From an uncultured Lachnospiraceae bacterium (GTDB taxonomy: Bacteria; Bacillota; Clostridia; Lachnospirales; Lachnospiraceae), in contig CATKXE010000005.1 in the NCBI GenBank assembly GCA_949840465.1, forward strand, positions 1 through 64,000: DNA of 64,000 nucleotides. The letters are read 5' to 3'. A model generated the notes under the pieces. That model searched no databases, had not been told where the DNA came from, and saw nothing but the letters and a program-made list of their open reading frames with translations. Positions 7,366-16,809 of the stretch are shown here, piece by piece; within the stretch, counting starts at the first letter, position 1, and each line of letters starts with the position of its first letter. Both the position numbers and the translations under genes were made by a program.

Positions 7366-8472
7366 ATGAACGACAGGGACTATATGCGCCTTGCCCTTAA
7401 ACTGGCCGAAAAAGGCTGCGGATGGACAGCCCCCCATCCCATGGCGGGCGCTGTCATTGTAAAAAACGGGCGCATCATCGGGCAGGGCTTCCAGGAACGC
7501 CGCGGGCAGCCCCACGCCGAACAGAACGCCCTGGCTTCCTGCACAGAGGATCCGGCGGGCGCCGATCTGTATGTCACCCTGGAGCCATGCTGCCATTCTG
7601 GAAAGCAGCCGTCATGCGTGGACGCCATTTTAGATGCGGGAATCCGGCGGGTGGCCGTCGGCTCCGCTGATCCCAACCCTCTTGTCAGCGGCAAAGGCGT
7701 CCAGATTCTACGGGAACACGGTGTAGAAGTGGTGGAAAACTGCCTGAAAGACGAATGCGACCGTCTGAACGAACTATGTTTCCACTATATTCGGACAAAA
7801 CGCCCATTTGTCATCATAAAATATGCGATGACCATGGACGGGAAAATCGCTGCCTACACCGGCGCGTCGAAATGGATCACCGGGGAAGCCGCCCGCAATG
7901 CAGTACAAATGCAGCGGCACCGCTGCACCGCGATCATGGTGGGCGTGGGCACGATCCTGGCTGACGACCCGCTGCTCACCTGCCGCGTCCCGGACAGTAA
8001 AAATCCTGTCCGCATCATTTGCGACACCCGGCTTCGGACCCCTCTCAGCGCGCAGGCCGTAATGACCGCCGGGCAGACGCCGACGATACTCGCCACATGC
8101 TGCACAGACGTCCAAAAGCAAGCCGCCTATGAGGAAAAGGGATGCCGCATTCTGCTTGTAGAGGAGAAAAACGGACATATAGATTTAGAAATACTTATGG
8201 AAAAACTGGGACAGGAGCAAATCGACAGCATCCTGTTGGAAGGCGGCGGAACTTTGAACTGGGCGGCATTAGAAAGCGGTATTGCACAGAAAATACAGAC
8301 CTACATCGCCCCCAAGGTGTTTGGCGGGCAGACGGCCAAAACCCCGGTGGAAGGAACGGGAGTCCCCTCTCCTTCGGATGCATTCCACTTAAAAAACAGC
8401 ACTATAACCCGGCTGGGCGATGATTTCCTGATAGAGAGCGAGGTGGAAGACCATGTTCACAGGCATTATTGA
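7366..8472 (+). CDS. ribD: Bifunctional riboflavin biosynthesis deaminase/reductase
   Basis: 368-aa RibD catalysing two steps of riboflavin synthesis: deamination of the 2,5-diamino-pyrimidinone ribosylamine phosphate, then NADPH-dependent reduction of the ribose. The N-terminal zinc deaminase domain (about 1-145) has HAEQNAL and LEPCCHSGKQPSC. The C-terminal reductase domain (about 150-368) opens with RPFVIIKYAMTMDGKIA. Start chosen at the ATG behind AAAAAGGAG; the frame is open upstream into the hairpin but has no RBS there. Its last 20 bp overlap ribE. Confidence 0.96.
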   Translation: MNDRDYMRLALKLAEKGCGWTAPHPMAGAVIVKNGRIIGQGFQERRGQPHAEQNALASCTEDPAGADLYVTLEPCCHSGKQPSCVDAILDAGIRRVAVGSADPNPLVSGKGVQILREHGVEVVENCLKDECDRLNELCFHYIRTKRPFVIIKYAMTMDGKIAAYTGASKWITGEAARNAVQMQRHRCTAIMVGVGTILADDPLLTCRVPDSKNPVRIICDTRLRTPLSAQAVMTAGQTPTILATCCTDVQKQAAYEEKGCRILLVEEKNGHIDLEILMEKLGQEQIDSILLEGGGTLNWAALESGIAQKIQTYIAPKVFGGQTAKTPVEGTGVPSPSDAFHLKNSTITRLGDDFLIESEVEDHVHRHY

Positions 8473-9106
8473 AGAAATCGGAACCGTAGAACAGATCAGG
8501 TACGGACAGTATTCCGCCGTACTGACAATCAGTGCGAAAAAGGTATTGAAAGACACAAAAATCGGCGACAGTATTGCAACGAACGGAGTCTGCCTGACTG
8601 TCACCGCCCTGTCCTCCGGCTGTTTTTCGGCTGACGTGATGCACGAAACCCTGAACCGTTCCACTCTGGCAAACCTCACCCGGGGAAGCCATGTGGATCT
8701 GGAACGCGCCATGCCCGCGGATGGACGGTTTGGCGGCCATATCGTCGCAGGGCATGTGGACGGCATCGGAAAAATCACCCACATCCGCCGGGACGATACT
8801 GCCGTATGGTACACCATACAGGCAAAGCCCGAGATTCTGCGCTACATCGTAGAAAAAGGCTCTGTCACCATAGACGGGATCAGCCTCACCGTGGCAAATG
8901 TCACGAAGAACGATTTTTCCATTTCAGCCATTCCCCACACGGTCTGCGAGACTGTTCTGCAGGAACGGACCGTGGGCGCACCGGTCAATCTGGAGACAGA
9001 CATTATCGGAAAATATGTAGAAAAACTGATGGCGCCTGTTGCGGACGCCAGGAATGGCAGCACAATTACAAAAGATTTTTTAACAAAATATGGTTTTGAA
9101 GTATGA
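8453..9106 (+). CDS. ribE: Riboflavin synthase, alpha subunit
   Basis: 217-aa riboflavin synthase, which dismutates two 6,7-dimethyl-8-ribityllumazines to riboflavin and the pyrimidine precursor. The N-terminus [10 protein letters not shown] is the family signature. Two lumazine-binding repeats are visible, each with a [13 protein letters not shown] or [17 protein letters not shown] strand, near residues 37 and 136. The start lies within the end of ribD, indicating translational coupling. It is followed 14 bp later by ribBA. Confidence 0.97.
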   Translation: MFTGIIEEIGTVEQIRYGQYSAVLTISAKKVLKDTKIGDSIATNGVCLTVTALSSGCFSADVMHETLNRSTLANLTRGSHVDLERAMPADGRFGGHIVAGHVDGIGKITHIRRDDTAVWYTIQAKPEILRYIVEKGSVTIDGISLTVANVTKNDFSISAIPHTVCETVLQERTVGAPVNLETDIIGKYVEKLMAPVADARNGSTITKDFLTKYGFEV

Positions 9107-9120
9107 GGAGGACAAAACAA

Positions 9121-10326
9121 ATGATACATTTTAACACCATAGATGAGGCGCTTGCCGAACTGCGGGACGGCAAAATCATTTTAGTGACGGATGATCCTGA
9201 CCGGGAAAATGAAGGGGACTTCATCTGCGCGGCAGAGCATGCCACCACGGCCAATATTAATTTTATGGCCACCCATGGCAAGGGGCTGATCTGCATGCCC
9301 ATGTCAGAGGAGTATGCGGCAAGGCTGGGACTCCCGCAGATGGTAAAGACGAATACGGACAACCATGAAACTGCATTTACCGTGTCCATCGACCATATCA
9401 CGACGTCCACGGGAATTTCCGCCGCAGAACGCTCCGTTACCGCCCTCGCATGTGTGTCCGAGGATGCAAGGCCCGAAGACTTCCGCAGGCCTGGGCACAT
9501 GTTCCCGCTGTTGGCAAAGAAAAACGGCGTTCTGGACCGGAACGGGCATACCGAGGCTACGGTAGATTTATGCCGTCTGGCAGGTTTAAAGGAATGCGGC
9601 CTCTGCTGTGAGATCATGCGTGACGACGGGACGATGATGCGTACTCCGGAGCTGGCTGAACTGGCCAGACGCCGGGATATCAAATTCATCACCATTCAGG
9701 ACCTGCAGAACTTCCGCAAATGCCGCGAACAACTGGTTGACCGGGTCACAGCCACCAAAATGCCTACAAAATACGGGGATTTCATGGCCTATGGATTTGT
9801 CAACCGTCTCAACGGTGAACACCATGTGGCTCTGGTAAAGGGCGAAGTTGGAGACGGAGAAGATATTCTGTGCCGCGTCCACTCCGAATGCCTCACCGGG
9901 GACACCTTCGGCTCCCTCCGCTGCGACTGCGGGCAGCAGTTTGCTTCCGCCATGACGCAGATCGAAAAAGAAGGACGGGGCATATTGCTGTATATGCGCC
10001 AGGAAGGGCGGGGCATCGGGCTGATCAATAAGCTGAAAGCTTACGAACTGCAGGAACAGGGCATGGACACCCTGGAAGCAAACCTTGCCCTGGGCTTTGC
10101 CGGAGATGAGCGCGAATACTTTATCGGCGCACAGATCCTGCGCAATCTGGGGGTAAAGAGCATGCGGCTTCTGACAAACAACCCGGATAAAGTCTATCAG
10201 CTTTCCGAGTTCGGCCTGGAGATCGCGCAGCGCGTGCCGATCCAGATGGACGCTACGGCGCACGACTTGTTTTATCTGCGTACAAAGCAGAAACGCATGG
10301 GCCATCTCTTAAGATATGAAGCATAA
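9121..10326 (+). CDS. ribBA: Bifunctional DHBP synthase / GTP cyclohydrolase II
   Basis: 401-aa fusion supplying both precursors of lumazine. The N-terminal DHBP synthase (about 1-200) has [16 protein letters not shown] and the HTEATVDL segment. The C-terminal GTP cyclohydrolase II has the three zinc cysteines in [18 protein letters not shown] and the RQEGRGIGL motif. Start chosen at the ATG after GAGGAGGACAAAACAA, placed immediately after the ribE stop codon. Both halves look complete, so the fusion should be bifunctional. Confidence 0.97.
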   Translation: MIHFNTIDEALAELRDGKIILVTDDPDRENEGDFICAAEHATTANINFMATHGKGLICMPMSEEYAARLGLPQMVKTNTDNHETAFTVSIDHITTSTGISAAERSVTALACVSEDARPEDFRRPGHMFPLLAKKNGVLDRNGHTEATVDLCRLAGLKECGLCCEIMRDDGTMMRTPELAELARRRDIKFITIQDLQNFRKCREQLVDRVTATKMPTKYGDFMAYGFVNRLNGEHHVALVKGEVGDGEDILCRVHSECLTGDTFGSLRCDCGQQFASAMTQIEKEGRGILLYMRQEGRGIGLINKLKAYELQEQGMDTLEANLALGFAGDEREYFIGAQILRNLGVKSMRLLTNNPDKVYQLSEFGLEIAQRVPIQMDATAHDLFYLRTKQKRMGHLLRYEA

Positions 10327-10351
10327 AAACCATTGAGAAAGGAAGGGCAAC

Positions 10352-10834
10352 ATGAAAACATTTGAAGGAAAACTGGTATCGGAAGAAATAAAGATCGGCA
10401 TCATCGCCGCACGTTTTAATGAATTTATCACGTCCAAGCTGCTCTCGGGCGCAATGGACGGCCTGCTCAGGCATGACGTCCGGGAAGAAGACATCCATGT
10501 AGCATGGGTTCCCGGCGCATTTGAGATTCCGCTGATTGCTTCCAAAATGGCGAAAAGCGGCAAATACGATGCGGTCATCTGCTTAGGCGCAGTCATCCGC
10601 GGTTCCACAAGCCATTACGACTATGTGTGCAATGAAGTATCCAAGGGCATTGCCTCCGTCTCACTGGAGAGCGGAATTCCGGTCCTGTTCGGCGTACTCA
10701 CCACGGAAAACATCGAACAGGCCATTGAGCGGGCAGGCACAAAAGCCGGAAACAAAGGCTATGACTGCGCTTTGAGCGCCATTGAGATGGTGAATCTGAT
10801 TCGTGAAATTGAAAAACAGGCTTTTATTGGCTAA
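10352..10834 (+). CDS. ribH: 6,7-dimethyl-8-ribityllumazine synthase
   Basis: 160-aa lumazine synthase condensing DHBP with the ribitylamino-uracil. Motifs seen: [10 protein letters not shown] near the N-terminus, [30 protein letters not shown] and [12 protein letters not shown], all typical of the capsid-forming subunit. The RBS is GAAAGGAAGGG 5 bases before the ATG. It is the last gene of the rib operon; only a weak hairpin follows (TTGGC...GCCAA at about 10827-10843), so read-through into the PHP gene is possible. Confidence 0.97.
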   Translation: MKTFEGKLVSEEIKIGIIAARFNEFITSKLLSGAMDGLLRHDVREEDIHVAWVPGAFEIPLIASKMAKSGKYDAVICLGAVIRGSTSHYDYVCNEVSKGIASVSLESGIPVLFGVLTTENIEQAIERAGTKAGNKGYDCALSAIEMVNLIREIEKQAFIG

Positions 10835-10953
10835 TGCTGGCCAAATCATCCTACTAAAAGAAAAATGATTGTTTTATACGGGTGGGGATGCAGCCTATAT
10901 ACATTTTGGGCTATATTCTCCATACCCTCCTCATTAAGAAAGGCAGGCGCATC

Positions 10954-11670
10954 ATGTCTTCTATCCGATTCGACATCCACACACATACCATTGCAAGCGG
11001 GCACGGCTCCGCGGCGACGATTACAGATATGGCAAAGGCAGCCGCGGCGCGGGGGCTTAGATTACTGGGTATCTCCGACCACGGCCCGGCCACCCCAGGC
11101 GGCGGGAAGCCTTCCTATTTCCGCAGCCTTGCCCACGCCCCGAAGAACCGGCTGGGCGTGGAGATGCTCTATGGCGCAGAGGCGAATATATTAAATAACG
11201 AAGGGATGCTGGATCTTGAGAATGCGATCCTTGAACATCTGGACTATGTGATCGCCAGCGTTCATAAACCGGTGAAAAAGCCCGGCTCCATTGACGAGAA
11301 TACGACCGCCTATATCGCTGCCATGAAGAATCCCTGTGTGCGCATCATCGGCCATTGCGACGACGTAAAATATCCGGTGGATTATGCCGCCATCATACAG
11401 GCGGCTATGGACAACGACGTGCTTCTGGAAATCAACAGCAGTTCCTTAAGCCCGGATGGATACCGGGGAGATACCCGGTTCAATGATCTGATGATCTTGA
11501 ATCTGTGCAAACATTACCATTATCCGGTTATTCTCTCGAGCGACAGCCACGGCACGGAACATGCTGGGGACGTCTCTTATGCATTAGAGCTTTCAAAAAA
11601 AGCGGAGATGCCGGAAGAACTGATCCTGAATTATTCCACAAAAGAATTGAAATGCTTTCTGAGCAGATGA
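10954..11670 (+). CDS. PHP-domain phosphoesterase (YcdX-like)
   Basis: 238-aa PHP-family metal hydrolase. The metal-binding signature is HTHT near residue 9, SDHG near 39, IIGHCDD near 131 and SSDSHG near 193, which match a trinuclear-metal site. Family members act on phosphate esters (histidinol phosphate and other small substrates), and the true substrate here is unknown. Start chosen at the ATG with AAGAAAGGCAGG upstream. It follows ribH at 119 bp and ends before a strong terminator at 11687-11715. A role in removing the phosphate from the riboflavin intermediate, a step often done by unspecific phosphatases, is conceivable from position only. Confidence 0.88.
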   Translation: MSSIRFDIHTHTIASGHGSAATITDMAKAAAARGLRLLGISDHGPATPGGGKPSYFRSLAHAPKNRLGVEMLYGAEANILNNEGMLDLENAILEHLDYVIASVHKPVKKPGSIDENTTAYIAAMKNPCVRIIGHCDDVKYPVDYAAIIQAAMDNDVLLEINSSSLSPDGYRGDTRFNDLMILNLCKHYHYPVILSSDSHGTEHAGDVSYALELSKKAEMPEELILNYSTKELKCFLSR

Positions 11671-11686
11671 ATATCATCCGGCAATC

Positions 11687-11715
11687 ACAGCCGTCCGTGT
11701 CCGGACGGCTGTTTG
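11687..11715 (+). terminator. Terminator after the PHP gene
   Basis: 11-bp stem ACAGCCGTCCG (11687-11697)/CGGACGGCTGT (11702-11712), 4-base loop, then a short T stretch. Confidence 0.75.
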
Positions 11716-11807
11716 TCTGTATGAAGCATAGAAACCGGAAAATAGCTTTGCCAAAGTGATTTCCTCAAAAAATTGTTCCAAACCTCCCACTTTTTTCCTT
11801 CAGATTA

Positions 11808-11872
11808 TTGACATCTCTTTACGTTCCTGCTATAGTCTATACGTCCAGAATGTTGATTAATCAACATCCTGG
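11808..11872 (+). promoter_or_regulatory. Promoter and palindromic operator of the MarR-ADH-ALDH operon
   Basis: TTGACA (11808-11813), 17-bp spacer, TATAGT (11831-11836). Just downstream, 11850-11867 is a perfect 18-bp palindrome, ATGTTGATTAATCAACAT. With flanking CCAG/CTGG it extends to 28 bp (11845-11872) with one mismatched pair. It covers the likely transcript start, as expected for MarR autorepression. Confidence 0.8.
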
Positions 11873-11894
11873 AACATGTCCAGAAGTTTAATCC

Positions 11895-11962
11895 CCCGGG
11901 GCAGCCGCCATGTGGACATATAAAACACCATGTCTGCCTGGTCAGCCGCTTCGCGGAAATCA
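11895..11962 (+). repeat. Dispersed intergenic repeat ending CGCTTCGCGGAAAT
   Basis: Second full-length member of the family seen at 4750-4820: a GC-rich start (gggcagccgcc), TGGACATATAAAACACCATG, then TCTGCCTGGTCAGCCGCTTC and GCGGAAAT. It lies in the leader of the MarR operon, between the operator and the MarR start codon, so it would be transcribed. Confidence 0.6.
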
Positions 11963-11979
11963 TTTTAAATGAGGTTCCC

Positions 11980-12432
11980 ATGATCCAACGATTTGAAAAA
12001 TTTACCAACGGCATTACGCGAATTTATAAAAGCATCCAGAAAATCAAAAAGCATAAGATGAACGCCCTCGGGCTCAAAGGGACTCATGTGATGTGCCTCC
12101 ACTACCTGAGCCGGCATTCTGAAGGCCTCACCGCGGCCAGGCTCTGCCGGCTTTGCAATGAGGACAAGGCGGGAATTTCCCGGATCCTTGCAGACTTGGA
12201 GCAAAAAAAGCTGATTCAGTATGAACAGGGCGAAAACGGGAAAAAATACCGTGCAAAAGCAGTCCTCACCAAATCGGGCTTTATGGAGGCCCGGAAATTG
12301 ACGAAGCTGATACTGCATGCCGTGGAAGCAGGCGGAAGAGGGCTTGCGGAGAAAGAACTGGATATTTTCTACCGTGCTTTATCTGTCATTGCGGACAATC
12401 TGGACCAGGCCTGCAATGAACTGGAAAAATGA
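11980..12432 (+). CDS. MarR-family transcriptional regulator
   Basis: 150-aa winged-helix regulator. The centre, with LTAARLCRLCNEDKAGISRI then LADLEQKKLIQY, is the recognition helix and wing of the MarR fold, flanked by N- and C-terminal dimerisation helices. MarR proteins bind palindromes as dimers and often respond to small phenolics, lipids or other toxic compounds. The palindrome at 11850-11867 next to its promoter is the likely target. The gene is followed within 24 bp by an alcohol dehydrogenase and an aldehyde dehydrogenase, so it probably controls an alcohol/aldehyde stress or fermentation unit. Confidence 0.9.
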   Translation: MIQRFEKFTNGITRIYKSIQKIKKHKMNALGLKGTHVMCLHYLSRHSEGLTAARLCRLCNEDKAGISRILADLEQKKLIQYEQGENGKKYRAKAVLTKSGFMEARKLTKLILHAVEAGGRGLAEKELDIFYRALSVIADNLDQACNELEK

Positions 12433-12456
12433 AAAAAGAAAGGACAGTTGCATACC

Positions 12457-13686
12457 ATGAACCCATTCAGGAAAATTTACTGCAGGACATTTCAGACGGT
12501 GCTGAAAATATCCATCCCGTTCCTGCCCTACCGGAAACCAAAGATCCTCGGAAGCGTGAAAGCCCTTCCCGAAATCCTCCAAAAGAAAAAATGCGGCAAT
12601 GTGCTCGTCATCACGGATGAGAGTATCGTCAGGCTTGGCCTGACCCGACGTCTGGAAAAAGCCCTTGCAGAAAACGGTATTGCCTGCACGGTCTATGACA
12701 GGACTGTGGCAAATCCTACCACGGCCAACGTGGAGGAAGCGGCAAATCTTTATCTGGAAAACGGGTGCGATTCCATCATCGGGTTTGGCGGCGGCTCCAG
12801 CATGGACTGCGCCAAAGGGGTGGGAATCCGAATCGCAAAACCGAAAAAACCGCTCTCCAAAATGAAGGGCATCCTGAAAGTACATACACGGCTCCCGCTC
12901 CTGATGGCCGTCCCCACCACAGCCGGAACCGGAAGCGAAACGACTCTGGCCGCAGTGATCACCGACGCCGGGACCCGGCATAAGTACGCAATCAATGATT
13001 TTCCTTTGATTCCACGCATCGCTGTGCTGGATCCGAAAGTCACGTTAAGCCTCCCCAGGCACATTACTTCCACCACCGGTATGGACGCGCTGACTCATGC
13101 CGTAGAAGCCTATATTGGAAATTCCACCACATGGGGCACGAAAAAGGACGCGCTCTTAGCCGTAAAGCTGATTTTTGAAAATATTGACGCCGCCTACAAC
13201 GACGGAAACGACATTGACGCCAGAAGAAACATGCTTCACGCTTCTTTTTATGCCGGATGCGCTTTTACAAAATCTTATGTAGGCTATGTACATGCCGTAG
13301 CCCATTCTCTGGGCGGGGAATATAATGTGCCCCACGGACTGGCCAACGCAGTACTTCTTCCGTTTGTGCTGGAATCCTACGGTCCGCGCATCTATAAGAA
13401 GCTCCATAAACTGGCGGTGGCCGCCGGGATTGCCCAAAAAGACACTCCCCAAGAAGAAGCGGCCCGCATGTTTATCGATGGGATCAAAGAAATGAAAAAG
13501 CGTTTTGGCATCGGGAACACCATAAAAGAACTCAGGGAAGAAGATATCCCAAAGCTTTCCCGCTATGCGGACAAGGAAGCCAATCCTCTCTATCCGGTTC
13601 CGGTGTTGATGGACGCGGAGGAACTGGAGCAATTTTATTATCTTGTGGGCGAATTTGAGACTAAAGAAACGGAGCAGCCATTATGA
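12457..13686 (+). CDS. Iron-containing alcohol dehydrogenase
   Basis: 409-aa group III (Fe-dependent) alcohol dehydrogenase. The NAD-binding motif GFGGGSSMDCAKG lies near residue 109 and VPTTAGTGSE near 153. The metal ligands are in TTGMDALTHAVEAY and HAVAHSLGGEYNVPHGLAN. Start taken at the ATG at 12457; a TTG at 12448, closer to AAAGGA, would add MHT. The stop overlaps the next start by 4 bp (ATGA), so the two enzymes are translationally coupled. The pair should interconvert an alcohol, its aldehyde and the acid; the chain length is not determined. Confidence 0.93.
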   Translation: MNPFRKIYCRTFQTVLKISIPFLPYRKPKILGSVKALPEILQKKKCGNVLVITDESIVRLGLTRRLEKALAENGIACTVYDRTVANPTTANVEEAANLYLENGCDSIIGFGGGSSMDCAKGVGIRIAKPKKPLSKMKGILKVHTRLPLLMAVPTTAGTGSETTLAAVITDAGTRHKYAINDFPLIPRIAVLDPKVTLSLPRHITSTTGMDALTHAVEAYIGNSTTWGTKKDALLAVKLIFENIDAAYNDGNDIDARRNMLHASFYAGCAFTKSYVGYVHAVAHSLGGEYNVPHGLANAVLLPFVLESYGPRIYKKLHKLAVAAGIAQKDTPQEEAARMFIDGIKEMKKRFGIGNTIKELREEDIPKLSRYADKEANPLYPVPVLMDAEELEQFYYLVGEFETKETEQPL

Positions 13687-15062
13687 CAGAAACAGAAATC
13701 AAACAGATTGTAAAAAAACACCGTACTTACTTTGAAACAGGGGCGACCCTGAATGTGTCTTACCGGATCTACGTCCTGACAAAATTAAAGGCCAGTATCA
13801 TAAAGAATGAAAAAAAAATCCATGAAGCCCTGAAAAAGGATCTGGGAAAAAGCGGCTTTGAAAGCTACATGTGCGAGACAGGGCTGGTTCTCAGCGAGAT
13901 CGGCTATATGCTGAAGCACATCTGTTCTTATGCAAAAGAAAAAACGGTCCTGACCCCTTTGGCTCAGTTTGCATCCAGAAGCTACAAAAAGCCGTCCCCT
14001 TACGGCGTAGTGCTGGTCATGAGCCCGTGGAACTATCCGTTTTTGCTGACATTGGACCCTCTGGTAGACGCGGTTGCCGCAGGAAATACCGTTGTTTTAA
14101 AGCCAAGCGCATACTCCCCGCACACCAGTGAAGTCATCCGGGAACTCATCAGGGAGTGCTTTGACGAAAAATATGTCTCCGTGGTCACCGGAGGACGCGC
14201 GGAAAATGCCTGCCTGCTAAGCCAGCATTTCGACTATATTTTCTTCACCGGCAGCCAGGCCGTGGGCAGGGAAGTCATGAAAAAAGCTTCGGAACACTTA
14301 ACGCCCGTGACTCTGGAACTGGGCGGGAAAAGCCCCTGCATCATCGATCGGACCGCCAATATCAAACTGGCGGCAAAGCGGGTTGTATTTGGAAAATATC
14401 TAAACTGCGGGCAGACCTGCGTTGCGCCCGATTATATTTACTGCGACCGTGCGGTAAAAGAACGATTCCTGAAAGAGGTACACAAGCAGATCATCCGGCA
14501 ATACGGAAAACAGCCCCTCTTAAACCAGGATTATGGAAAAATCATCAATGAAAAACATTTTGACCGGCTCCTGAGTCTGATCGATCAGGACAAGGTCATC
14601 TCCGGCGGCGGCAGCAACCGCACCTCCCTGCAGATCGAGCCCACTGTCATAGACAATGCGACCTTCGGCGACGCAGTCATGCAGGAGGAGATCTTCGGGC
14701 CGTTAATGCCGATCCTTACCTACGATACATTGGATGAAGCCATCCGCAACATCAACGCCATGCCGCATCCTCTGGCTCTCTATATCTTCACCAAAGAGAA
14801 GGAGACCGCCAAAAAAGTCACTTCCCGCTGTGGATTCGGGGGCGGATGCGTCAATGACACCGTCATCCACCTTGCCACCAGCGAGATGGGATTCGGAGGC
14901 TTCGGAGAAAGCGGGATGGGCGCCTGCCACGGGAAAGAAGGCTTTGACACTTTCTCCCACTATAAGAGCATTGTAGATAAGAAGACATGGATCGACCTCC
15001 CCATGCGCTACCAACCCTATAAAAAATTCCATGAAAAATTGGTACGGATGTTTTTAAAATAG
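13683..15062 (+). CDS. Aldehyde dehydrogenase, ALDH3-like
   Basis: 459-aa NAD(P)-dependent aldehyde dehydrogenase of the class 3 (fatty-aldehyde/coniferyl-type) branch, recognised by its shorter N-terminus. Motifs: SPWNYPFLLTLDPLV near residue 116, VTLELGGKSPCIID with the catalytic Glu, and LNCGQTCVAPDYI with the nucleophilic Cys. The conserved EEIFGPLMPI follows. The C-terminus contains a basic hydrophobic tail (YQPYKKFHEKLVRMFLK) that may associate peripherally with membrane. Coupled to the alcohol dehydrogenase by a 4-bp overlap and ended by the hairpin at 15074-15113. Confidence 0.93.
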   Translation: MTETEIKQIVKKHRTYFETGATLNVSYRIYVLTKLKASIIKNEKKIHEALKKDLGKSGFESYMCETGLVLSEIGYMLKHICSYAKEKTVLTPLAQFASRSYKKPSPYGVVLVMSPWNYPFLLTLDPLVDAVAAGNTVVLKPSAYSPHTSEVIRELIRECFDEKYVSVVTGGRAENACLLSQHFDYIFFTGSQAVGREVMKKASEHLTPVTLELGGKSPCIIDRTANIKLAAKRVVFGKYLNCGQTCVAPDYIYCDRAVKERFLKEVHKQIIRQYGKQPLLNQDYGKIINEKHFDRLLSLIDQDKVISGGGSNRTSLQIEPTVIDNATFGDAVMQEEIFGPLMPILTYDTLDEAIRNINAMPHPLALYIFTKEKETAKKVTSRCGFGGGCVNDTVIHLATSEMGFGGFGESGMGACHGKEGFDTFSHYKSIVDKKTWIDLPMRYQPYKKFHEKLVRMFLK

Positions 15063-15073
15063 ATACGCTCTAA

Positions 15074-15113
15074 AACGGGCTGCCGGGAAAAAGAGATTTC
15101 CCGGCAGCCCGTT
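15074..15113. terminator. 17-bp hairpin between convergent genes
   Basis: Arms 15074-15090 and 15097-15113 pair perfectly around a 6-base loop. It lies between the aldehyde dehydrogenase (plus) and the chemoreceptor (minus). A TTGCTTCGCGGGAAT repeat end overlaps its 3' arm and continues to 15127. Confidence 0.75.
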
Positions 15114-15125
15114 GCTTCGCGGGAA

Positions 15126-16808
15126 TCAATATCTGCGAAGCCGGAACTTCTGGACGGATACCTTCAGTTCCTCCGCCTGTCCGTGCAGTTCTTCCGCGGA
15201 GAACGCAGATTTTTCCGCAGTCGCCGCATTGGTCTGCACGACGCTGGAAATCTGTTCCATGCCCTGTGTGAGCTGCCGCAATTCTTCCACCTGGTGGGTC
15301 GCAGAATCCGCAATACGCTCTACCAGCTCCGTTGACCTGCGTGCTTCTGCAACCCCCACCGCCAAAGCTTCCGTAGTCTCTATGGACAGCGAAGTCCCCT
15401 GTTCTACCAGACGCACAGACTCTTCAATCAGTGCAGTAATATTCTTCGCCGATCCGGCGCTCTTATTTGCCAGGCTCTGCACTTCATCCGCCACAACGGC
15501 AAATCCCTTTCCTGTCTCGCCGGCACGGGCCGCTTCCACAGCCGCGTTGATGGCCAGGATATTGGTCTGGAAAGAAATATCTTCGATGGTCTTGATAATA
15601 CCGCCGATCTCATGGGAGGACTTGGAAATATTCTCCATAGACGCGGTCAGTTCCCGCATCTTCTCATTACAAAGCTCCAACTGCGCTGCTGCGTCCATGG
15701 AACTCTTCCTTGCAGTATTGGCGTCCGATGAGGTATTGTCTACCTGGCCAGACAACTGCTGGATGCTCGCTGTCAGCTCTTCCACCGCCGAGGCCTGCTC
15801 CACGGCGCCCTTGGAAAGAATCTGCGCCCCCGTCGCCACCTGCTGGGATTCTGCCGTTACACGCTCAGCCGTCTGGTTGATCTGGAAGAGCGCGGAATTT
15901 AATGCATCCAGAATCTGCCTCATGGCATTCTGGATAGGACGGAACTCTCCGCGGTAATCATCCCCAATCGACTGATCCATATTCCCCTGTGCCATCTGCG
16001 CCAGTTTAAAGTCAATATCCTTGATATACTTTTTCAGTTCCCGCTTCGTTTCATGGATGGACTCTACCAGCCTTCCAATCTCAGACGTATCCGATTCCAG
16101 GCCAAAGTCCGCCGAAAGATTTCCACGGGCAATCTCTCCCATCTGGTCTTTCACAGAAATCACAGGCGCAAGGAGACGCTTTCTTGTAATGACCAGATTG
16201 GTCACCTGCAGGACGCCAACCATGAACAGGGCGACTACCATGGCAAACTTCATTATATTTGCACTTCTTCCCAGAGCCGCCACTTCCTCCATGGTTCTCT
16301 TGTCAATGGCGTCTAAAAATTCCTCTTTCAAAGCATTGGTGTTTGCGACCGCAGAACTGTACTCCGTGCCATATACAAACTCCAGCGCTGTCTCCATACG
16401 CCCCGCCTCCACTTTTTCCATGGCCTCTTCTTCCAACGGAACCAGTGAATCGGAAATCGCAGACATCTGGTCGATCATCGCCTGCTCTTCCTTCGTAATG
16501 CCAATCTCCTGCATAGCCGCAATACCGCCCTCACGGTTCTTCTGGTTGTTCACTTCGTCCCAGTATGCGTCATAGTACTCCTGATGCCCTGTCGCCGCAT
16601 ATGCACGTACCTCATTGGTCAAAAAAGAAGATGCGTTCATAAAACGGTTTGCAGCATATGTAAGGTTAAATCTGTCCACATTTGCATTGTCAAGCCGCGT
16701 GCTCACATTGACCTGCAAAAATACAAATACGAGCACGAGCAGAAGGGCAAAAATAGAAACTCCGTTTAAGATCAGAGTCAAGGTCGACTGGTTCATTGTT
16801 TTTTTCAT
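15126..16808 (-). CDS. Methyl-accepting chemotaxis protein
   Basis: 560-aa chemoreceptor. Transmembrane helices lie at about 9-33 and 185-207 and bracket an extracytoplasmic helical-bundle sensor of about 150 aa. A HAMP domain follows (about 208-260), then the signalling coiled coil, whose hairpin tip carries [20 protein letters not shown] and [12 protein letters not shown]. Start chosen at the ATG after GAGGAGGAAAAG. It begins one base after the stop codon of the transporter gene, so the two are cotranscribed. The receptor may sense the transporter substrate, but that is inferred from adjacency only. No che genes are in the window, so flagella or pilus-linked output cannot be judged. Confidence 0.94.
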   Translation of the reverse strand: MKKTMNQSTLTLILNGVSIFALLLVLVFVFLQVNVSTRLDNANVDRFNLTYAANRFMNASSFLTNEVRAYAATGHQEYYDAYWDEVNNQKNREGGIAAMQEIGITKEEQAMIDQMSAISDSLVPLEEEAMEKVEAGRMETALEFVYGTEYSSAVANTNALKEEFLDAIDKRTMEEVAALGRSANIMKFAMVVALFMVGVLQVTNLVITRKRLLAPVISVKDQMGEIARGNLSADFGLESDTSEIGRLVESIHETKRELKKYIKDIDFKLAQMAQGNMDQSIGDDYRGEFRPIQNAMRQILDALNSALFQINQTAERVTAESQQVATGAQILSKGAVEQASAVEELTASIQQLSGQVDNTSSDANTARKSSMDAAAQLELCNEKMRELTASMENISKSSHEIGGIIKTIEDISFQTNILAINAAVEAARAGETGKGFAVVADEVQSLANKSAGSAKNITALIEESVRLVEQGTSLSIETTEALAVGVAEARRSTELVERIADSATHQVEELRQLTQGMEQISSVVQTNAATAEKSAFSAEELHGQAEELKVSVQKFRLRRY

Positions 16809-16809
16809 T

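Noticed and set aside
9586..10305. Minus-strand frame opposite ribBA
   Set aside because: Shadow of a clear ribBA gene; no family features.
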